Shown here in pieces: positions 58,143 through 64,000 of a DNA stretch of 64,000 nt. This stretch comes from Misgurnus anguillicaudatus (Eukaryota > Chordata > Actinopteri > Cypriniformes > Cobitidae), in NCBI RefSeq assembly GCF_027580225.2, contig NC_073346.2, forward strand, positions 2,747,001 to 2,811,000. Direction: 5' to 3'. Numbering within the stretch: the first letter of the stretch is position 1; every line of letters begins with the position of its first letter. The notes under the pieces are model-generated. The model made no database searches and was not told the origin of the DNA. It saw nothing but the letters and a program-made list of their open reading frames with translations. Made by a program: the position numbers and the translations under genes.

Positions 58143-60929
58143 GTCTTATGTCATAAGGCCATCAATCTGCACAGCGCCACATACAAAACTATGCGTTACA
58201 TAGAAGTAGATACTAGCTACTGAATCAGTAGTTGACCTTTGCTGTGGCTTCTATCAACCCACATTGTGGGCTTACATTGTAATTTCATTACATCATCCAT
58301 GCCCATGATTTGTGAGTCCTTTTGAATCGATACCTGTCACAGTGCAACAGTGAAGGCTAACTCCCATCAATCCATCTTTCACAGCATCATCAAGCTGCGA
58401 TCGTTGTTGTGGTTCAGCAACCTTAAGCGACAAAAATTACTTATTGTAGTTTTAACTGTGTTCCTACGAATCGCTGATGTCGTCCTTTTGCGTCGCTCTG
58501 GGTCTTTGTCTGAAAAATGAGAAATATCGTCTCCTGAAGCCAGACAGTTGGAAAACTGATTTTGCGGGGCAACAGGATCACCACATCACAATTCAGACAT
58601 AGTATAGACACGCTTCTCTTGAATTATTGCAGAGCTGACATCATAGATTAGAGAATTTAAAATATAGGATGCTGACAGAGAGAAGAGAATGAGTGATTAG
58701 GGTAATAATAAGAATAAAGGGTGTGTTTTTAAAGATGTAGGCACGGGTAGCCCAGTTGCTGAGACACCCAGAGACACACAGTCTGGCCCCTAATGCTCTC
58801 AATGATGAGGGAGATGTGCCTGACCTCAAAGGGGGCGTGGAGCCAAAGCCATGCGTAACATTACATTTTAGGCTGTCGGCTTTGTGGTGGGGTCTCCTCT
58901 GGCTCTGATGACATCACTTTCCCTACCACCGGTCTGCACGCACACAATCACAAATACAATAAAATTATACATTTGGTTCTTAGTGCAAACATGTTATGAT
59001 TCAGTGTGGTGTATTTTGCCTTTTTTAGAGTAGTTGTGTGACCGGTCGCACTCTTACGTGTATTGTGGGGTTTCTAAGCCTGCCGAGTTTACCACCGACT
59101 GGTTGCTTGAGAAAACAGGGATAGAGGTCATTTTGAGTTGTATGACTTGAAATAAATCAGTACTCTGGTCCAGCTGGCCTTTTCTCCATCTCGGGGTAAC
59201 TCAGTACCAGATGGTGGCCACCACTTGCTGCCTCACTCACATGTGGGCAGCCTCATTATCATGAGGTGAATTACAGTAAAACATTACCAATCCCTAGCCT
59301 GTAATGAGCTTTACAGATGTGGCTTAAACTTGTGCTTGTGTTTCCCTACTGAACAAAGAGTGCACACTCATTTTAACCTGGTTAATGTGACTGTTGGAGG
59401 AGGTATGGGAGAGCTAAACCTTTACAATTACTTGCCTCCCACATCAGTATGACCATATTATTGTCTCAGAGAAATATGAAAACTTATTCAAATAATTTGG
59501 TCATTTAAAGCTGTAATGTTTCTTTACCTCAGATGAAATGTGTGTAAAAAATGTCTCTCTATCCAAATTAATAATTGCCTCAATGCTAGAATTACTCAAC
59601 TAAGAATATATAACTTTGGTATAAGTGTAAGGGTTTATGACTGTGGCCCTCAAAATCTTGGTAATAATGGGTCTTATTCACTAATAATTGCACATAATTT
59701 GAATTTCTCACGAAAACTTTAGCCATAATTTACAACAAACGTGTGCATGTGCACATAAATTAGTTCTTATACTCGTTCTTAAGTTAGTGAATGTAGAGTG
59801 TTCTAGATCAGTGGTTTTCAAACTGGGGGCCGCAAGATGGTGCCAGGGGGCCCCCAGTTTTATGACATTTTATGAAATACATTAATTTATCATGAATTCT
59901 GTGTTATTAAACCTAGAAAAAAATAAGGCTACTAACCAAAAGCAGTAATTTTTTTATAATTTAATGGTTTTTTTATTAAAATGTTGAGTTTTTGAACAGT
60001 TTTTTGTCACAAATTTTCTTTGGGGGGCCTACGGCCTCGTGCCTCTGGCCTAATCACAGCCGTGATGATATAGAGCTATATCACACTCCTACTCGAGCGA
60101 TATTGCTAAATTGAATAACGTTTCTTCATATGTATAAGCATAAATAATCCTTCACAAAATGGATTTCATGTTAATGCTGTTCTATTACTGTATGTCCTTT
60201 CAGTTGCTTGGTACAAAATATCTAAATTTATCCAGTAACAATGTCTGACAAAAATATGAAGGGAACAGTGCAAAATGCAGTCATCTCTAAATCTTTAAAA
60301 CACACATTCATTTCCACATAACAACTTAAAAGGAAAACTAAAGTGCTCTTTTCTGCTAAACTGAGATTAACAATCATAATCAATGAATACAAACCTCTCT
60401 GGCTTAACCAAATCATATCACATGTTACCTTCATTCTCATTTATTGTCTGTACTTAACTAAATGTAATGTTGAACACTCTCTTCTGTGCTTCAAGTTGCA
60501 CTGGTAAAAGATCATCATCAATATCAGTCAGAAACACAAACAGGCAAAACTAAACTGCCAGTGTTGGAAAAATGAAAAAGTGCAGGAAAACTTTTCTGTG
60601 TCGATGTAGGACCCATATAGCGCTACTGGGCTGACCATATATGTGCCTGATATAAATTGGATTTTATAATAACGTTAAATAGCGTTTGCTATTTATGTAT
60701 TTTATTGGGTTAAAAGTCTTTGCGGTCCGGATGGACGCATCTCGCGGTCCGGATTCCGCCAGTTGGGGACCCCTGCCATAGACGTACTGCATTTTATACT
60801 GTACAAACTGTATACAGTTGTACCTAAACACTTTTCATGCTTTACTGTTGGCCTAATTTCAATTACATTTACATTTTAGGCTTTGTAGTTTTGTTTTTTA
60901 TTTATTTTTACATTTTTATTGTATTATTG
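58143..60929. other. gene-poor stretch with repeat ends
   Basis: Contains a repeat start CAGTGGTTTTCAAACTGGGG at 59809 and a right end AGTTGGGGACCCCTG near 60775, both hAT-type termini without visible partners. No confirmed exon. Confidence 0.4.
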
Positions 60930-60934
60930 TATAT

Positions 60935-61500
60935 TCGAGAGACCAGCTCGATACGAACACTATAGAATCAAGTGAACGTGTTAGGTGTCGCCCAGCCAGC
61001 AGCTCTACAGATGTGGTTCCTCTCTCTTTCAGCAAAGAAGGAATGGTGGGAACCTTGGGCATGTAGCCTGGGTTTCAGTGTTATGCTGGAGTCAGCAGGC
61101 TCGAACTGAAGGCATGAATCATCAACCAAAAATACATGGAGGTCTTAAAGGAAGCCAATGCAACCAGGATCAGAGTTTTAATTGTGAGAAACTTGAAACC
61201 ACAGACTGGAGATGCCGAAGGGAACATCCTGAAGGGCTTTTAGCACCATGGACAGGTCCCAAGGAGGAATAGAGGGGGGCCGCGAGGGATTTAACCTTCG
61301 CACACCCCTTAAAAACCTAATAACCCGGTCATGATGATCCACTGACCTACCGTTTATTGGGGTATGGTAACCCAGTATTACACTAATGTCTACTTTAATG
61401 GTGGAGGGGGACAGTCTCTTCTCCAACCGGTGCTGATCGGGCATTCTTTTCTTGTTGAGAAGAATAGGTTCTATTTCAGCGTATAAACATGTCTCGTGGA
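60935..61500 (-). pseudogene. DIRS tyrosine recombinase remnant, catalytic core deleted
   Basis: The N-terminal part (STIKVDISVILGYHTPINGR, VIRFLRGVRRLNPSRPPSIP, PWDLSMVLKALQDVPF) is well preserved. Downstream, CLQFEPADSSITLKPRLHAQ passes almost directly into ICRAAGWATPNTFT and FYSVRIELVS, so the segment that should hold the HxxR box is absent. Confidence 0.82.
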
Positions 61501-61740
61501 CTGTGCTCACTCTGCAGCAATAGTGTAAGATACCGCTTGCTGTAAATCCCTTAGAACCTCCATGTCTCGTCGAGAGACCTGGTGGTCCAGTAAGGAGCAA
61601 CCAGTAAAATACTCCCCTTGTCCTTCCTGACTTTGCACAGTGTAGTGCAAAAAGGGTCACTGGGGGAACTGCATATTTGCATAGACCCCATGGATAGCTG
61701 TGTGACAAAGCATCCATAACCAAGTGTCCCTTTGGTTAGT

Positions 61741-61940
61741 GAATAAAACAATGGGTTGTCTCTGGGGAGGCAAACACATCAATCTGTGCCCTACCAAAAC
61801 TTTTCCAAATCAGCTGGACCGACTGGGGGTGGAGTAGCCATTTGCCAGGGCACGCCACTTGTGAGAGCGTTTCTGCCGCTACATTGAGCGAGCCTGGGAT
61901 GTGAACAGCACAAAGCAACCTCAGGTTCTTCTGACTCCTA
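61741..61940 (-). pseudogene. DIRS RNase H remnant
   Basis: CAVHIPGSLNVAAETLSQV, then KWLLHPQSVQLIWKSFGRAQ and IDVFASPETTHCFI, match the C-terminal RNase H region of DIRS pol (VHIPG.LN..AD.LSR...W.LHP...IW..FG.A..DLFAS). Confidence 0.85.
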
Positions 61941-62379
61941 AGGAGGAGGTGATGGGCAACATGTGACAGGTGACAAACTAATACGTCCCACAACTTGATG
62001 TGCCAGTGCAGCTGGAGTGCCGTCCACACCCCTGAGACTGCAAGCCTGTTGTACGTGGCCCCCCCACTACGTGGCAGAGGCATCTATGCGTACAATAGCT
62101 TGCCTGGAAACCTGTTTCAGGGGAACATCAGCCCAGAGAAACGCTGGGTCTGACCACGTTGCGCAGGTAAGACGGCCCGCTGTGCCATGCCCTCCTTAGG
62201 ACTTGGTTGTGAAGCCATTGTTGAAGCAGTCTCATATGGAGTGGCCCGAGCGGTGCCGCTGCTGCTGCCATATGTCCTAGGAGCCTCTGAAATAATTTCA
62301 GTGGGACCACCATCTTGCCTTTGAAAGTATTAGACACGGGGAGAGAGAGACAGCTCGAATAGTAAGACTTTGTACTGAT

Positions 62380-62620
62380 ATGCCAGCCCCTCCAATGCAA
62401 AGTGGAGAAAAGGCCTGTGTCAGGGTAGAATTGAGACATAAAAGTATGCGTCCTTTGGGTCTATGACTGCAAACCAATCTTGGGGATGGATGCATTGACA
62501 AATGCTTTTGTGTGTCAGCATCTTGAACGACATTCTGTGAAGTGCACAGTTCAGTGAGCGCAAGTCCAAGATCTGTTGTAACCCACTGTTTTTCTTGGAT
62601 ACTATGAAGGGCTGAAAAAC
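62380..62620 (-). pseudogene. DIRS reverse transcriptase remnant
   Basis: FIVSKKNSGLQQILDLRSLN then DWFAVIDPKDAYF gives RT motifs up to motif A with its catalytic Asp (VIDPKDAYF). The frame shifts directly afterwards, and the following LFSTLHWRGW and LSLSPCLI pieces correspond to the FLRFAFEG and LPFGLSLSPR regions. The YxDD box is not found. Confidence 0.85.
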
Positions 62621-63365
62621 TCTGACCTCATCTCAGCTAGAGGCACCGGCTTTATCGTGTCATTCGCCAGTAGGACAGCAATCTCTGTGCGCATTTTGTT
62701 TACCTTTTACCGTTTGTCCCTGAAAGTTTGAGGGTACGCCAGGCAAACTGAATCGTGTAGTCAAGTCGGATCAGGCTTAAAAGCCAATGTGATGGGCTAG
62801 GAAGCTGTTGCCAGGTTCCCAGAGGCCATGCAAGGGAAATTAACAGCACTAATGGTGTACCTGCAGTGGGGCAGCGAAGCAGATGTGATCACCGGTGTGT
62901 GTGCTGTGGATTCACAAATAGTGTAGGTGTTGTGTGGTGTAACACTCACCGGTCTCTGCTTATTTGTGGCTGGGCAAATGAGACTTTGTTGTGGGGTACC
63001 AAAGCTACTCGACACACCCGCTGGCGATAGAGGAAGGGAAGTATGGTGGTTTTTGAGATCCGTTGTAGCTCCAGAATTCCTAAAAAGACCCGGAAAGGGC
63101 AGGGGAACTTGCTCTACATGGTTTGTGGGTGACAGCTGAAACAACCAACGGAACATGAATAGGGTTACACATAGCCCTCTATCAGGGAGGCTATGGTCGA
63201 AAAGTGGTCCCCTCCATCTCCAGGTCACCCGCCCCGGTTTCTTACGATGGGTTTCTCTCCACTGCCTGGATGGAGGAATAACGTGGCTGTAGCAGGATGC
63301 CCTCGGTGAGGGCCTAAAAGGCCAGTCTGGGATATAGAATCATTCAGGAGACAATTCTTATTGAC

Positions 63366-63960
63366 CTACTTCATGTCTGTAAGATGGCCTTCCAGGACCA
63401 CTAGTGTGGACATTGCACAACCAACAGCCTGTGCGGTGACCTTGGTCGCATGGAGCACGAGGTCAGTAGCCAGATGAAGGTCTGAAAAGACCCCCAAGTC
63501 GTGACATACCTTGAGCAGATCTATCAAAGCCTGACTACCTGCAGCAATGCCATGGCGTGAAGGAGCGAGGCTGCCTCCCCGCAAACCAGGTAGGCAGACA
63601 CCATCAGTGGGACGACTGCTTGCAGGCCCGCAAGGGAAGGGTCGGCAGGTCGCTCCAAAATGGGATGCCAGCAAAACCTTAGCAGCTCTACCATGAAGAG
63701 AGAGTTGAGGGGTGATGGCTGAAAAGGTCAGTTGTGAGAGGAGAACGGGGTTCTTCATAACATAATCAGTTTATTATGCACCTCGGGGAAGAAAGGTACA
63801 GGAGGTGAGGATTAAGATGGAGCTCCAAAGTACCAACAGAGGCAATTTAGGTGATGGTTCGGGAGGGGGAGGCTGATTCCATACCAAGCTGACCACTGCC
63901 GCTGCCCAAGAGAGCATGGCTACATCTCAGGGTCAAACACTAAGACAAATGAAGATGCAC
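63366..63960 (-). pseudogene. DIRS gag-like protein remnant
   Basis: LATDLVLHATKVTAQAVGCA then MSTLVVLEGHL matches the conserved gag motif of fish DIRS elements (ATD.ALRATK.TAQA.GRAMS). Upstream (63770-63950) SWAAAVVSLVWNQPPPPEPS and a PVPFFPEVH-like piece belong to the same protein but are separated by stops. Confidence 0.8.
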
Positions 63961-64000
63961 ATTCACTCTAAGACTTTTGTATACTAGCTTTTTTTTCCAT

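Larger units (their letters stand above)
60930..64000 (-). mobile_element. degenerate DIRS-type retrotransposon, running off the right edge
   Basis: Ordered minus-strand remnants match the DIRS layout: gag-like protein (right), then reverse transcriptase, RNase H and tyrosine recombinase (left). Frames are broken by stops and shifts, and the recombinase has an internal deletion. DIRS elements integrate with a tyrosine recombinase in place of a DDE integrase. The inverted or split direct repeats that normally bound them were not identified here. Confidence 0.88.

Noticed and set aside
58641..58925. Possible extra exons upstream of the orphan exon (frames reading FEVRHISLIIESIRGQTVCL and MSSEPEETPPQSRQPK)
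   Set aside because: The second ends in a phase incompatible with 57427-57575 and the first runs into a stop without a donor; kept only as a note.
60985..61272. 95-codon plus-strand open frame
   Set aside because: Antisense to the DIRS recombinase remnant, which explains the sequence better.

Overview
This window is vertebrate nuclear DNA, most probably from a teleost fish and likely a cyprinid relative. The evidence is split genes with GT-AG introns, very dense DNA-transposon debris (hAT, PIF/Harbinger, Tc1 and TTAA-target elements), tRNA-derived SINE fragments resembling the DANA, HE1/V-SINE and HAmo-type fish families, a decayed DIRS retrotransposon, and dinucleotide microsatellites. There are no operons, CRISPR arrays or prokaryotic features. 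Family names for repeats come from recalled fish consensus sequences and were not checked against a database.

Two protein-coding genes are firmly recognisable and are divergently arranged. (1) adenylate cyclase 3 (adcy3) lies on the minus strand. Eleven coding exons between 29926 (start codon) and 2773 cover the cytosolic N terminus, the first six-helix membrane domain, the complete C1a catalytic half, C1b and the start of the second membrane domain. The rest of the gene, including C2, lies left of position 1. (2) preb (Sec12, the SAR1 exchange factor of COPII budding) lies on the plus strand and is complete, with nine coding exons from 35219 to 40987 giving 423 residues and a C-terminal membrane anchor. 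The start codons are about 5.3 kb apart; the gap must hold both promoters.

Region by region: 1-29251 is adcy3 exons separated by repeat-filled introns. Several insertions there have exact target-site duplications (23992-24424, 25024-25236, 25880-27587). 29927-35195 is the upstream interval. 35196-40987 is preb, with a Harbinger-like element nested in another repeat in its first coding intron. 40988-60929 is gene-poor and repeat-rich, containing SINEs, a microsatellite flanked by an exact inverted repeat, a THAP-domain remnant interrupted by an hAT element, a scrap of Ty3/gypsy reverse transcriptase, and one orphan exon-like open frame (57427-57575) that I cannot identify. 60930-64000 is a degenerate DIRS-type retrotransposon on the minus strand, with gag, reverse transcriptase/RNase H and tyrosine recombinase remnants; it runs off the right edge.

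The host genes are ordinary signalling and secretory genes and do not form a joint system. The points most worth a second look are an adcy3 intron with no canonical acceptor where one is expected, a GC-AG intron in preb, the orphan exon, and a large set of unrelated-looking repeats that share TTAA target duplications and AGG...CCT ends.
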